From Jiangella alkaliphila (GTDB lineage: Bacteria > Actinomycetota > Actinomycetes > Jiangellales > Jiangellaceae): a stretch of DNA of 64,000 bases. Positions within the stretch are counted from its first letter, which is position 1; each line of letters begins with the position of its first letter. The DNA lies in contig NZ_LT629791.1 in assembly GCF_900105925.1 (NCBI RefSeq), positions 620,001 through 684,000 of the forward strand, in the 5' to 3' direction. The notes below the pieces were generated by a model. The model was not told where the DNA came from, made no database searches, and saw nothing but the letters and a program-made list of their open reading frames with translations. The position numbers and the translations under genes are program-made. Below, piece by piece: positions 1 to 8,428 of the stretch.

Positions 1-1838
1 CCGGACTCGAACCCGGCGTCGACCAGCCGCTTCCAGATCGCCGGCAGCTGCTCGACTCGGGCCCCCAGCAGGTCGATCCGCTGCCCGCCGGTGATCTTGG
101 AGTAGAGGCCGAAGTCGCGAGCCACCTCGCCGATCGCGATCAGCCCCTCCGCCGTCAGCTCGCCGCCCGGCACCCGCGGCACGACCGAGTAGGTGCCGTT
201 GCGCTGGATGTTCGCCAGGAAGTGGTCGTTGGTGTCCTGCAGCGCCGCCTGCTCGCCGTCGAGGATGTGCCCGCCACCGAGCCCGGCCAGGATCGACGCG
301 ACGACCGGCTTGCAGATGTCGCAGCCGCGGCCGCTGCCGTGCCGGGCGATGATCTCGCTGAACGTGCGCAGCCCGGTGACCCGGACGATGTCGAACAGCT
401 CCGCCCGCCCCATGGAGAAGTGCTCGCACAGCGCCGGGTTCGCCTCGACGCCGGACTGCGTGAGCAGCGTCTTCAGCAGCGGGACGCAACTGCCGCAGAC
501 GGTGCCGGCCCGGGTGCACGCCTTGACGGACCCGACGTCGGCGCAGCCCTCGTCGTGGATCGCGGTGCGGATGGCCCCGGCCGACACGTTCTGGCACGAG
601 CACACCTGCGCGTCGTCGCCGAGGTCGGACGTCGACGGCCCGGCCAGCAGCAGCTGCTCCGGGGTGTCGGTGAGCGGCTGGCCGACCATCGTCCGCAGCG
701 CCGCGTACGCCGACGCGTCGCCGACCAGCACGCCGCCGAGCAGCCGGGTCGCGTCGTCGGTCACGACCAGCTTCTTGTAGACGCCGCCGACCGGGTCGGC
801 GTAGACCACCTCCAGCGCGTCCGGCGCCGCCGCGTGCGCGTCGCCGAAGCTGGCGACGTCGACGCCGAGCAGCTTGAGCTTCGTGGAGAGGTCGGCCTCG
901 GCGAACGCCGCGTCGCCGCCGAGCAACCGGTCGGCCGCCACCTCGGCCATCTCGTAGCCGGGCGCGACCAGCCCGTACACACGGCCGCCGGCCACGGCGC
1001 ACTCGCCGATCGCCCAGATCGCCGGGTCCGACGTCAGGCATGCCTCGTCGACGACGATGCCGCCGCGCTCCCCGACGGCCAGGCCGGCGGCTCGCGCCAG
1101 CTCGTCCCGCGGCCGGATGCCGGCTGAGAACACCACCAGCCCGGCGTCCAGCGACGTCCCGTCGGCGAACGACATCCGCAGCCCGTCGTCGACCGCGCAG
1201 ATCCGCTCGGTCGCGGTGTCCAGCCGGGCCGTCAGCCCGAGCGCCTCGACCTTGCGCCGCAGCACCTCGCCGCCGCCCCGGTCGATCTGCGCCGGCATCA
1301 GCCGCGGCGCGAACTCGACCACGCTGGCCGCCAGCCCGAGCGAGAGCAGCGCGTTCGCCGCCTCCAGCCCGAGCAGCCCGCCACCCACGACGACGCCGGA
1401 CGACACCGACGCGGCCCGCGCCCGGATCGCGTCCAGGTCATCGATGGTCCGGTAGACGAAGCAGCCGTCCAGGTCCGCGCCCGGGACCGGCGGGACGAAC
1501 GGCCGCGACCCGGTGGCCAGCACCAGCGCGTCGTACGGCACGACCCGCCCGGCCGACGTCTCGACGACGCGCGCCTCGCGGTCCAGGCGCGTCACCGCCT
1601 CGCCGAGCACCAGCTCGCAGTCGGCGTCGTAGCAGCCGTCCGGCACCAGCCCGAGCTCCGCCTCCGTCGTCCCGGTGAGGTACGACGTCAGCGCGACCCG
1701 GTCGTACGCGGGCCGCGGCTCCTCGCCCAGGACGGTGATCCGCCACCGCCGCTGCGGGTCGCGCTGCCGGACCGCCTCGACGAGGCGCTGCCCGACCATG
1801 CCGTTGCCGACGACGACGAGCCGGCGTTGTACGCTCAT
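1..1838 (-). CDS. nirB: Nitrite reductase [NAD(P)H] large subunit, 3' end beyond the window
   Basis: This is the siroheme/FAD nitrite reductase that reduces nitrite to ammonium in the cytoplasm, the last step of nitrate assimilation. Only the first 612 residues are present; the family is usually near 850, so the siroheme-binding end lies off the left edge. Visible parts are the FAD motif GNGMVG (residues 11-16), a second NAD-binding Rossmann motif with VVVGGGLLGLEAA, and a BFD-like [2Fe-2S] segment with CSCQN near residue 410 and a CGSC pair. The start of a ferredoxin-like half domain (CEHFSMGR, then CDIC) follows. The ATG overlaps the stop of the upstream flavoprotein by ATGA, so translation is probably coupled. 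No nirD is visible; it would lie further left. Confidence 0.93.
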   Translation of the reverse strand, partial: MSVQRRLVVVGNGMVGQRLVEAVRQRDPQRRWRITVLGEEPRPAYDRVALTSYLTGTTEAELGLVPDGCYDADCELVLGEAVTRLDREARVVETSAGRVVPYDALVLATGSRPFVPPVPGADLDGCFVYRTIDDLDAIRARAASVSSGVVVGGGLLGLEAANALLSLGLAASVVEFAPRLMPAQIDRGGGEVLRRKVEALGLTARLDTATERICAVDDGLRMSFADGTSLDAGLVVFSAGIRPRDELARAAGLAVGERGGIVVDEACLTSDPAIWAIGECAVAGGRVYGLVAPGYEMAEVAADRLLGGDAAFAEADLSTKLKLLGVDVASFGDAHAAAPDALEVVYADPVGGVYKKLVVTDDATRLLGGVLVGDASAYAALRTMVGQPLTDTPEQLLLAGPSTSDLGDDAQVCSCQNVSAGAIRTAIHDEGCADVGSVKACTRAGTVCGSCVPLLKTLLTQSGVEANPALCEHFSMGRAELFDIVRVTGLRTFSEIIARHGSGRGCDICKPVVASILAGLGGGHILDGEQAALQDTNDHFLANIQRNGTYSVVPRVPGGELTAEGLIAIGEVARDFGLYSKITGGQRIDLLGARVEQLPAIWKRLVDAGFES

Positions 1839-3286
1839 GCGGGGACCTCCACGGTCGATCGGGACGCGAGCAGCGCCGCGACGTCGGAGCGACAGCCGCC
1901 GCAGCCGGTGGTCGCGCGGGTGGTGGCGGCGACCTCGGCGACGGTGTCCGCCCCGGCCTCGCAGGCGGCCCGGACGCGGCCGGCGGTGACGCCGTTGCAG
2001 CGGCAGACGGTGTGCTCGTCGGGGACGTCGGCGGGGTCCAGCGCGGCGCCCGCGTCGACCACGCCCGGGAAGATCAGCGCCCGCCGGTCGGCCGGCGCCG
2101 GTGACGCGCGGTCGAACAACTGCGTGACGGCGCCGACCGTCTCCGGGCCACCGAGCATGATCGCGCCGGTGACGCGGTCGTCGCGGATCACGACCTTCTG
2201 GTACGTCCCGCGGGCCGGGTCGGCGAACCGCAGCACCTCGAGGTCGTCGGCGAACTCGTCCACGTCCGTCTCGCCCATCGCCGCGAGGTCGACGTCGGCC
2301 GCCTTCAGCCGGGTGACGATCGCCGAGCCGCGGTAGCGCGCGGGCCCGCCGGCGAGCACGTCCGCCAGCACCGCCGCCTGCTCCCACGCCGGCGCCACCA
2401 GCCCGTACACCTGATCCTCGTATTGCGCGCACTCGCCGATCGCATGGATCGCCGGGTCCGTCACCGACGTCATGGTGTCGTCGACGACGATCGCGCGGCC
2501 GGTCTCCAGCCCGGCCGCCGCGGCCAGTCCGGTGCTCGGCCGCACGCCGCAGGCCACGACCACCAGGTCGGCCGGCAGCCGCGTCCCGTCGTCCAGCCGC
2601 AGGCCACGCCCGCCGCCGCCCCAGCCGTCGGTGAACCGGACCGCCCGCGCGTTCACCCGCACCCGCACGCCGAGCCCGCGCAGCGTCCGGGCCAGCACCC
2701 GTCCGGCGTCGAGGTCGAGCTGCCGTTCCATCAGCCGGTCCGCGGGGTGCACGACCTCGACGTCGATGCCGCGGCCGGCCAGCCCGCGGGCCGCCTCAAG
2801 GCCGAGCAGCCCACCGCCCAGGACGATCGCGTACCGGACGCGAGACAGCCGGTTCAGCATCGCCCGGCAGTCGCCCAGCGTGCGGAAGACGACGACGTCG
2901 CGGTCCAGCTCGCCGTCGTCGCCCACCAGCCCGTCGATCGGCGGCACCCACGGGCGGCTGCCGGTCGCCAGCACCAGGTGGTCGTACGGGACGTGCTCGC
3001 CGGCCGTCGTCAGCACGCGGCGGTGCCGGCGGTCGATCGCGGCGACCTCGACGCCGGTGCGCAGCTCGACGTCCTCGGCCGCGTACCAGGCCGACGGCAC
3101 CGTCTCGATCTCGGCCGGCGTCAGCGAGCCGGCCAGCACCGACGACAGGAGCACGCGGTTGTAGGCGGCCTCCGGCTCGGCGCCCAGGACGGTCACCTCG
3201 AACCGGCGTCCCGGGTCGCGGCTGCGCAGCTCCTGCACGAACCGCGAGCCGGCCATGCCGTGCCCCACGACGACAAAGCGCGTCAT
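1835..3286 (-). CDS. NasB-like FAD/NAD(P)H oxidoreductase, probable electron donor to nitrate reductase
   Basis: The 483-residue protein resembles the N-terminal half of NirB. It has an FAD motif GHGMAG (residues 8-13), a second dinucleotide motif with VLGGGLLGLEAARGL, and a C-terminal BFD-like [2Fe-2S] domain with CRCN near residue 428 and a closing CGGC pair. Proteins of this build, such as Bacillus NasB, carry electrons from NAD(P)H to the assimilatory nitrate reductase. It sits between the nitrate reductase and nirB and overlaps both by ATGA, which supports that job. A second copy of a NirB-type reductase is the alternative description, but it has no siroheme domain. The start at 3286 is fixed by the overlap. 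Confidence 0.85.
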   Translation of the reverse strand: MTRFVVVGHGMAGSRFVQELRSRDPGRRFEVTVLGAEPEAAYNRVLLSSVLAGSLTPAEIETVPSAWYAAEDVELRTGVEVAAIDRRHRRVLTTAGEHVPYDHLVLATGSRPWVPPIDGLVGDDGELDRDVVVFRTLGDCRAMLNRLSRVRYAIVLGGGLLGLEAARGLAGRGIDVEVVHPADRLMERQLDLDAGRVLARTLRGLGVRVRVNARAVRFTDGWGGGGRGLRLDDGTRLPADLVVVACGVRPSTGLAAAAGLETGRAIVVDDTMTSVTDPAIHAIGECAQYEDQVYGLVAPAWEQAAVLADVLAGGPARYRGSAIVTRLKAADVDLAAMGETDVDEFADDLEVLRFADPARGTYQKVVIRDDRVTGAIMLGGPETVGAVTQLFDRASPAPADRRALIFPGVVDAGAALDPADVPDEHTVCRCNGVTAGRVRAACEAGADTVAEVAATTRATTGCGGCRSDVAALLASRSTVEVPA

Positions 3287-5442
3287 GATGTGCCCACCCG
3301 CTCCAGCCGGACGGCGCAGACCTTGAACTCCGGCATCCGTGAGATCGGGTCGAGCGCGGGGTTGGTCACCCGGTTCACCGCCTGATCGCCGCCCCAGTGG
3401 AATGGCATGAACACGGTGTCCGGCCGGATCGTCGTGGTCAGCCGGACCCGCCCGACGGCGTCGCCGCGGCGGCTGACCACCCGGACCTGGTCGCCGTCGG
3501 CCAGCCCGTTCCGGCCGGCGAGGTCGGGGTGGATCTCGACCTGCGGCTCGGGCGCCGCGGCGGCCAGCGCCGGGACCCGGCGGGTCTGCGCACCGCTCTG
3601 GTACTGCTGCAGCACGCGGCCGGTGGTGAGGTAGACGGGGTGCTCGGCGTCGACGTCCTCGGCCGGCGGCCGGTGCTCGACGGCGACGAACCGGGCCCGG
3701 CCGTCCGCCGTCGGGAACCCGTCCGCGAACAGCCGCGGGCTGCCCGGGTGGTCCGCCGACGGACACGGCCAGAACACGCCGCCCTCGGCGTCGACGCGGT
3801 CCCAGCTGATGCCGGCGTAGTCGGCGACGCCGCCGGCGCTGGCCCGGCGCAGCTCGTCGAAGACGGTCTCGGGGTCGGCAGTGAACGCGGCGACGCAGTC
3901 CAGCCGCGCGGCCAGCTCCGTCAGCACCTCCAGCTCGGTGCGCACGCCGGGCGGCGGCGCGACGGCCCGGCGCCGGCGGATCACCCGGCCCTCGAGGTTG
4001 GTCATCGTGCCGTCCTCCTCCGCGAACTGCGTGACGGGCAGGACGACATCGGCCAGCGCGGCGGTCTCGGACATGACGACGTCGCAGACGACCAGCGTGT
4101 CCAGCGCCGCCAGCCGTTCCGCCACCCGGTGCCCGCGCGGCGACGACACCGCGAGGTTGGTGCCGTGGACGAGCAGCGCCCGCGGTCCGCCGTCCGTACC
4201 GAGGCTCTCGAGCAGCTCGTACGCCGACGGGCCGGCGCCGGGCAGCTCGCCGGGGTCCACGCCCCAGACCCCGGCGACGTGCGCGCGAGCGGCCGGGTCG
4301 TCGATCTTCCGGTAGCCGGGCAGCTGGTCGGCCTTCTGGCCGTGCTCGCGGCCGCCCTGCCCGTTGCCCTGGCCGGTGATGCAGCCGAACCCGCTGTGCG
4401 GCCGGCCGGGCAGGCCGAGCGCTAGCGCCAGGTTGATCAGCGCGCTGACGGTGTCGGTGCCCTTGCTCTGCTGCTCCGCGCCGCGGGCGGTGAGGATGAC
4501 GGCGCCCCGGCCGCGCGCGCCGGCGGCGAGCTGGGCGACGGTGGCCCGCTGCGCCGCGACGGACACCCCGGTGACCCGCTCGACCCGTTCCGGCCACCAC
4601 TGCGCGGCCGTGCGCCAGGCGTCGTCGAACCCGGTCGTCCGGTCGTGGATGTAGGCGCGGTCGGCGTGCCCGTCCGCGACCGCGAGGTGCAGCAGCCCGA
4701 GCGCCAGCGCCAGGTCGGTGCCCGGCAGCACCGGCAGGTGCAGCGTCGCGCGGTCGGCCGTGGCGGTGCGGCGCGGGTCGGCGACGATCAGCGCGCCGCC
4801 GCGGTCGAGCACGGCGGTGAGGTGCTGCATGAACGGCGGCATGGTTTCCGCGACGTTGCCGCCGGCGATCAGGACGGCGCCGGTCTCGGCCAGATCGGGC
4901 AGCGGGAACGGCAGCCCGCGGTCGATGCCGAACGCCCGGTTCGATGCCGCGGCGGCCGAGGACATGCAGTACCGGCCGTTGTAGTCGATGTTCTTGGTCC
5001 GCAGCGCGACCCGGGCGAACTTGCCCAGCTGGTAGGCCTTCTCGTTGGTCAGCCCGCCGCCGCCGAGGACGGCGACCGCGTCGCGGCCGTGCGCGGCCTG
5101 GGTGGCGCTGATCGCGTCGGCGACCACGTCCAGCGCCTCGTCCCAGCTCGCTTCCCGAAAGGGCCGCGACCGGTCGTCGCGCAGCAGCGGCGTCGTCAGC
5201 CGCTCCGGCGAGCCGAGCAGGTCCGCCGCCGTCCAGCCCTTCTGGCACAGTCCGCCGCGGTTGGTCGGGAAGTCGCGCGGGCCCACGGTGACCCGGCCGC
5301 CGGCGTCCGCCGTCAGCGTCATCGCGCACTGCAGAGCGCAGTACGCGCAGTGGGTAGCCGTGGTGCCCATGCCCGCTACGGTGTGAACCGGCGGTTTCCG
5401 AACCGCCTCCGGCACGTTACGCCCGCGATAAATGGGTCGCAC
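3283..5442 (-). CDS. Assimilatory nitrate reductase, molybdopterin subunit
   Basis: A cytoplasmic molybdenum enzyme that reduces nitrate to nitrite. The N-terminus binds a [4Fe-4S] cluster (HCAYCALQC, then C in GGLCQKGW; Cys32, 35, 39 and 66). It is followed by the molybdopterin oxidoreductase core and a C-terminal dinucleotide-binding domain that ends in the typical FMPFHWG and NPALDP stretch. The size of 719 residues fits NasA/NarB proteins that lack the extra C-terminal iron-sulfur domain. GTG at 5442 has GGAGG six bases upstream and is preferred. An ATG at 5370, just before the cluster motif, matches the usual family start and remains possible. The gene lies 22 bases behind narK and overlaps the flavoprotein gene by ATGA. 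Confidence 0.9.
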   Translation of the reverse strand: MRPIYRGRNVPEAVRKPPVHTVAGMGTTATHCAYCALQCAMTLTADAGGRVTVGPRDFPTNRGGLCQKGWTAADLLGSPERLTTPLLRDDRSRPFREASWDEALDVVADAISATQAAHGRDAVAVLGGGGLTNEKAYQLGKFARVALRTKNIDYNGRYCMSSAAAASNRAFGIDRGLPFPLPDLAETGAVLIAGGNVAETMPPFMQHLTAVLDRGGALIVADPRRTATADRATLHLPVLPGTDLALALGLLHLAVADGHADRAYIHDRTTGFDDAWRTAAQWWPERVERVTGVSVAAQRATVAQLAAGARGRGAVILTARGAEQQSKGTDTVSALINLALALGLPGRPHSGFGCITGQGNGQGGREHGQKADQLPGYRKIDDPAARAHVAGVWGVDPGELPGAGPSAYELLESLGTDGGPRALLVHGTNLAVSSPRGHRVAERLAALDTLVVCDVVMSETAALADVVLPVTQFAEEDGTMTNLEGRVIRRRRAVAPPPGVRTELEVLTELAARLDCVAAFTADPETVFDELRRASAGGVADYAGISWDRVDAEGGVFWPCPSADHPGSPRLFADGFPTADGRARFVAVEHRPPAEDVDAEHPVYLTTGRVLQQYQSGAQTRRVPALAAAAPEPQVEIHPDLAGRNGLADGDQVRVVSRRGDAVGRVRLTTTIRPDTVFMPFHWGGDQAVNRVTNPALDPISRMPEFKVCAVRLERVGTS

Positions 5443-5464
5443 CCGTCCCCTCCGCGTGCGGTGA

Positions 5465-6898
5465 TCAGATGTCCGCGCCGGCCAGCGCGGACCCCCGGCG
5501 CCCGTAGTTCCACCAGGTCAGTAGCACGCACGTCACGTAGAAGCCGAGGAAGATCACGAACGCGGTCGCGACGGCGCTGGTCGGCACCCGGCCGTCGTTC
5601 ACCAGCCCCAGCACGCCGAACGTCGCGACGATGAGGAACCCGCCGAACGCGCCCACCGCCGACGACAGCCCGATGACGGCGGCCGCCTCGGTCCGGCCCC
5701 GCGCCAGGGCGGCGGCGCGGTCGCCGTCGTCGCCGGCCTCGCGCAGCGCCTGCTGCTGGAAGATCATCGGGATCATCCGGAACGTCGACCCGTTGCCGAT
5801 CCCGGTCGTGACGAACACCAGCAGGAACGCGCCGAGGAACAGCGGCCAACGCCCCGCGTCCACCGCGACGATCACGACCACGGTGCCCGCGGCCATCGCG
5901 ACGAAGTTCCAGAGCGTCACCCGGGCGCCGCCGATCCGGTCGGACAGCCAGCCGCCGAACGGCCGCGCCACCGAGCCGACCAGCGCGCCGAGGAAGGCGA
6001 AGTTCGCCGCCGGCACCTCCGGGAACTGCAACAGGATGAGCAGCGGGAACGCCGACGAGTAGCCGATGAACGAGCCGAAGGTGCCGATGTAGAGCCACGA
6101 CACGATCCACGTGTGCTTGTGCCGCACCACGGTGATCTGCTCGCGGAACGTCGCCAGCGAGACCGACAGGTTGTCCATGAAGAACCACGCGCAGACCGCC
6201 GCGACCACACCCAGCGCGGCCCACACCCACCCCGCCCGGGCCAGGTCCACCCCGGCGGCACTCGCGCCCACCAGGCCGAACAATCCCCCGGCGCCGACGA
6301 TCAGCGGCAGCCCGAGCTGGATCAGCGCGACGCCGACGTTCCCGCCGGCCGCGTTCAGCCCGAGCGCCAGGCCCTTCGACTTGTCCGGGTAGAAGAAGCT
6401 GATGTTCGTCATGCTGGACGCGAAGTTTCCGCCGCCGAACCCGGCCGTGGCCGCGATCAGCAGGAACGCCCAGTACGGTGTGCCCGGGTTGCCAACCGCC
6501 ACGGCCAGCAGGATCGTCGGGACGAGCAGCAGCAGGCCGCTCACCACCGTCCAGTTCCGGCCGCCGAAGCGCGGGACGGCGAACGTGTACGGGATGCGCA
6601 GTATCGCCCCGACCACGTTCGGCACCGCGACCAGGAAGAACATCTGCGCGGCGGAGAAGCCGAAACCGTAGTGCGCGACCAGCAGCGCCGACGAGATGCT
6701 CCACAGCGTCCACACCGAAAACGCGATGTTCTCGGCGAAGATGGAGAAGACCAGGTTGCGCCGGGCGACGCGGCGGCCGGTGCGCTGCCAGAACGCCTCG
6801 TCCTCCGGCTCCCAGTGGTCGATCCACCGTCCCCCGCGACGAGTGATGCCCGGCGGGGCGACGGGTGGGGCGGGCGCGAGCGTCGGCGTGTCGGTCAT
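5465..6898 (-). CDS. narK: NarK-type nitrate/nitrite transporter (MFS)
   Basis: A twelve-helix major facilitator protein of the inner membrane that takes up nitrate and may export nitrite. The family signatures are clear: GGNFASSMTNISFFYPDK and GLALGLNAAGGNVG, together with an N-terminal stretch WEPEDEAFWQRTGRRVARRN common in actinobacterial NarK proteins. The start at 6898 has GGAGG five bases before it; an in-frame ATG ten codons earlier lacks such a site. It is the first gene of the nitrate operon and is divergent from the FprA-like gene. I could not find a convincing GlnR box in the 180-base divergent spacer. Confidence 0.92.
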   Translation of the reverse strand: MTDTPTLAPAPPVAPPGITRRGGRWIDHWEPEDEAFWQRTGRRVARRNLVFSIFAENIAFSVWTLWSISSALLVAHYGFGFSAAQMFFLVAVPNVVGAILRIPYTFAVPRFGGRNWTVVSGLLLLVPTILLAVAVGNPGTPYWAFLLIAATAGFGGGNFASSMTNISFFYPDKSKGLALGLNAAGGNVGVALIQLGLPLIVGAGGLFGLVGASAAGVDLARAGWVWAALGVVAAVCAWFFMDNLSVSLATFREQITVVRHKHTWIVSWLYIGTFGSFIGYSSAFPLLILLQFPEVPAANFAFLGALVGSVARPFGGWLSDRIGGARVTLWNFVAMAAGTVVVIVAVDAGRWPLFLGAFLLVFVTTGIGNGSTFRMIPMIFQQQALREAGDDGDRAAALARGRTEAAAVIGLSSAVGAFGGFLIVATFGVLGLVNDGRVPTSAVATAFVIFLGFYVTCVLLTWWNYGRRGSALAGADI

Positions 6899-7078
6899 GA
6901 CGTCCTCCGGATCGGGGTCTGACTCCACTGCCCGCCGACGCTAGGAACGCGCCATTACGGCGACGTGCCTCGAGCGGCGCTCCCGTGTCAACGTCTCCTC
7001 ACCCCGGGCCGCGCGCGGCCGTGAGACGCCGCGGCGGGCCTCTGGTGCGGGCGGGCGCTGTCGGCATACGTTGGAGGG

Positions 7079-8428
7079 ATGGAGGACGACGGGAGTCGAT
7101 CCGAAGCGGCCGGCCGGGCCGCCGCCATCGTCGGGGCCGGGCCGGCCGGGTTGTATGCGCTGGCGGCGCTGGTCAAGAGCGACCGGTTCGACCGCATCGA
7201 CGTGTTCGAGGCGGCGCCCGCGCCGTACGGCCTGGTCCGCTACGGCGTCGCGCCCGACCATCCGAAGACCCGGAACATCTCGCGCGTGCTGGCCCGCGGC
7301 TTCGAGCACACCCGCGTGCGGTTCCTCGGCAATGTCAGCGTGGGCCGCGACGTCACCGTCGACGAGCTGCGCCTCGGCTACGACGTCGTCGCGGTGTCGA
7401 CCGGCATGCTCGGCGACCGGAAGCTGGGCATCCCGGGCGAGGACCTGCCCGGCTCGTTCGGCGCGTCCGAGCTGGTCGCCTGGTACACCGGCCACCCCGA
7501 GGCCGGCGCCGTCGAGCTGCCGGCGAACCTCACCAGCGCGACGGTCATCGGCGCCGGCAACGTCGCCCTCGACGTCGCCCGCATCCTCGCCAAGGACGCC
7601 GCCACCCTGCGGACGACGTCGATGCCGCGGCCGGTCGTCGAGGCGCTGGCGGCGAGCACCGTCACCGACATACACCTGGTCGCCCGGCGCGGGCCGGCGC
7701 AGGCCAAGTTCACCTCACCCGAGCTGCACGAGCTGGGCGCGCTCGACGCCGTCGACCTCGTCGTCGACCCCGCCGACCTCGAGCTCGGCCCGGCCGACCA
7801 GGAGGCCGTCGCGCAGGACCGGCACGCCAAGGTGACCGTCGACGTGTGCCGCGAGTGGTCGCAGCGGGCGGCCACCGGCGCGCCGCGCCGCATCCACCTG
7901 CACTACTGGCGCCGCCCGGTCCGCATCCTCGGCGAGACCGCGGTCACCGGCATCGAGCTGGAGCCGACCCGGCCCGGGGCAGCGCCGCCGCTGACGCTGC
8001 CGACGCAGCTGGTCGTGCGGGCCATCGGCTACCACGGCAGGCCGATCCCGGGGCTGCCGTTCGACGAGGGCAGCGGCACTGTGCCGTCGCGCGACGGGCG
8101 GGTGCTCGACGACGGCGAGGTGGTCGCCGGGGTCTACGTGACCGGCTGGCTGCGCCGCGGCCCGACCGGCGTCATCGCGACCAACCGCGGCGACGCCAAC
8201 GAGGTGGCGGAGTCGGTGCTCGCCGACCTCGACACGTTGCCGGAGCGGCCGTCCGACCCCGAGAGCGTCGACAAGCTGCTGGCCGAGCGCGACGTCCGGG
8301 TGGTCACCTGGGTCGACTGGCTGCGCCTGGAGGCGCACGAGAAGGCGGCCGGCGACGCGGCTGGCGGCGACCCGATCGTGGTGCACGAGCTGGCCACCGC
8401 CCTCGAGGTCATCGGCGCCGGCGGCTGA
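7079..8428 (+). CDS. FprA-like ferredoxin/NADP reductase (adrenodoxin reductase type)
   Basis: A 449-residue flavoprotein that moves electrons between NADPH and ferredoxins. The FAD motif GAGPAGLYA is at residues 19-27, followed by APYGLVRYGVAPDHPKT, which is diagnostic of the adrenodoxin reductase/FprA group. The NADP motif VIGAGNVALDVARIL lies near residue 157, and GWLRRGPTGVIATNRGDA closes the FAD fold. It stands alone and is divergent from the nitrate operon. A link to nitrate reduction is possible but not shown. A purine run directly abuts the ATG, which is too close for a normal ribosome site, so a short or leaderless transcript is possible. Its 3' end overlaps the convergent PBP gene by 20 bases. 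Confidence 0.9.
   Translation: MEDDGSRSEAAGRAAAIVGAGPAGLYALAALVKSDRFDRIDVFEAAPAPYGLVRYGVAPDHPKTRNISRVLARGFEHTRVRFLGNVSVGRDVTVDELRLGYDVVAVSTGMLGDRKLGIPGEDLPGSFGASELVAWYTGHPEAGAVELPANLTSATVIGAGNVALDVARILAKDAATLRTTSMPRPVVEALAASTVTDIHLVARRGPAQAKFTSPELHELGALDAVDLVVDPADLELGPADQEAVAQDRHAKVTVDVCREWSQRAATGAPRRIHLHYWRRPVRILGETAVTGIELEPTRPGAAPPLTLPTQLVVRAIGYHGRPIPGLPFDEGSGTVPSRDGRVLDDGEVVAGVYVTGWLRRGPTGVIATNRGDANEVAESVLADLDTLPERPSDPESVDKLLAERDVRVVTWVDWLRLEAHEKAAGDAAGGDPIVVHELATALEVIGAGG

Noticed and set aside
222-1127. Plus-strand frames opposite nirB and similar antisense frames throughout
   Set aside because: They lack domain content and normal amino-acid composition and are shadows of the minus-strand genes.
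3286-5329. N-terminal extension that would join the NasB-like flavoprotein to upstream sequence in one frame
   Set aside because: The upstream part is an off-frame reading of the nitrate reductase gene. The true start is fixed by the ATGA overlap.
6899-7078. GlnR-type box or a clear promoter before narK
   Set aside because: A TTGACA is present on the minus strand (6991-6986) but no -10 lies at a workable distance, and no set of GlnR half sites is convincing.
8409-8428. The 20-base tail-to-tail gene overlaps here and at 12128-12147 as special regulatory antisense
   Set aside because: Short convergent overlaps are common in compact actinobacterial genomes. Equal length at two places is likely chance.
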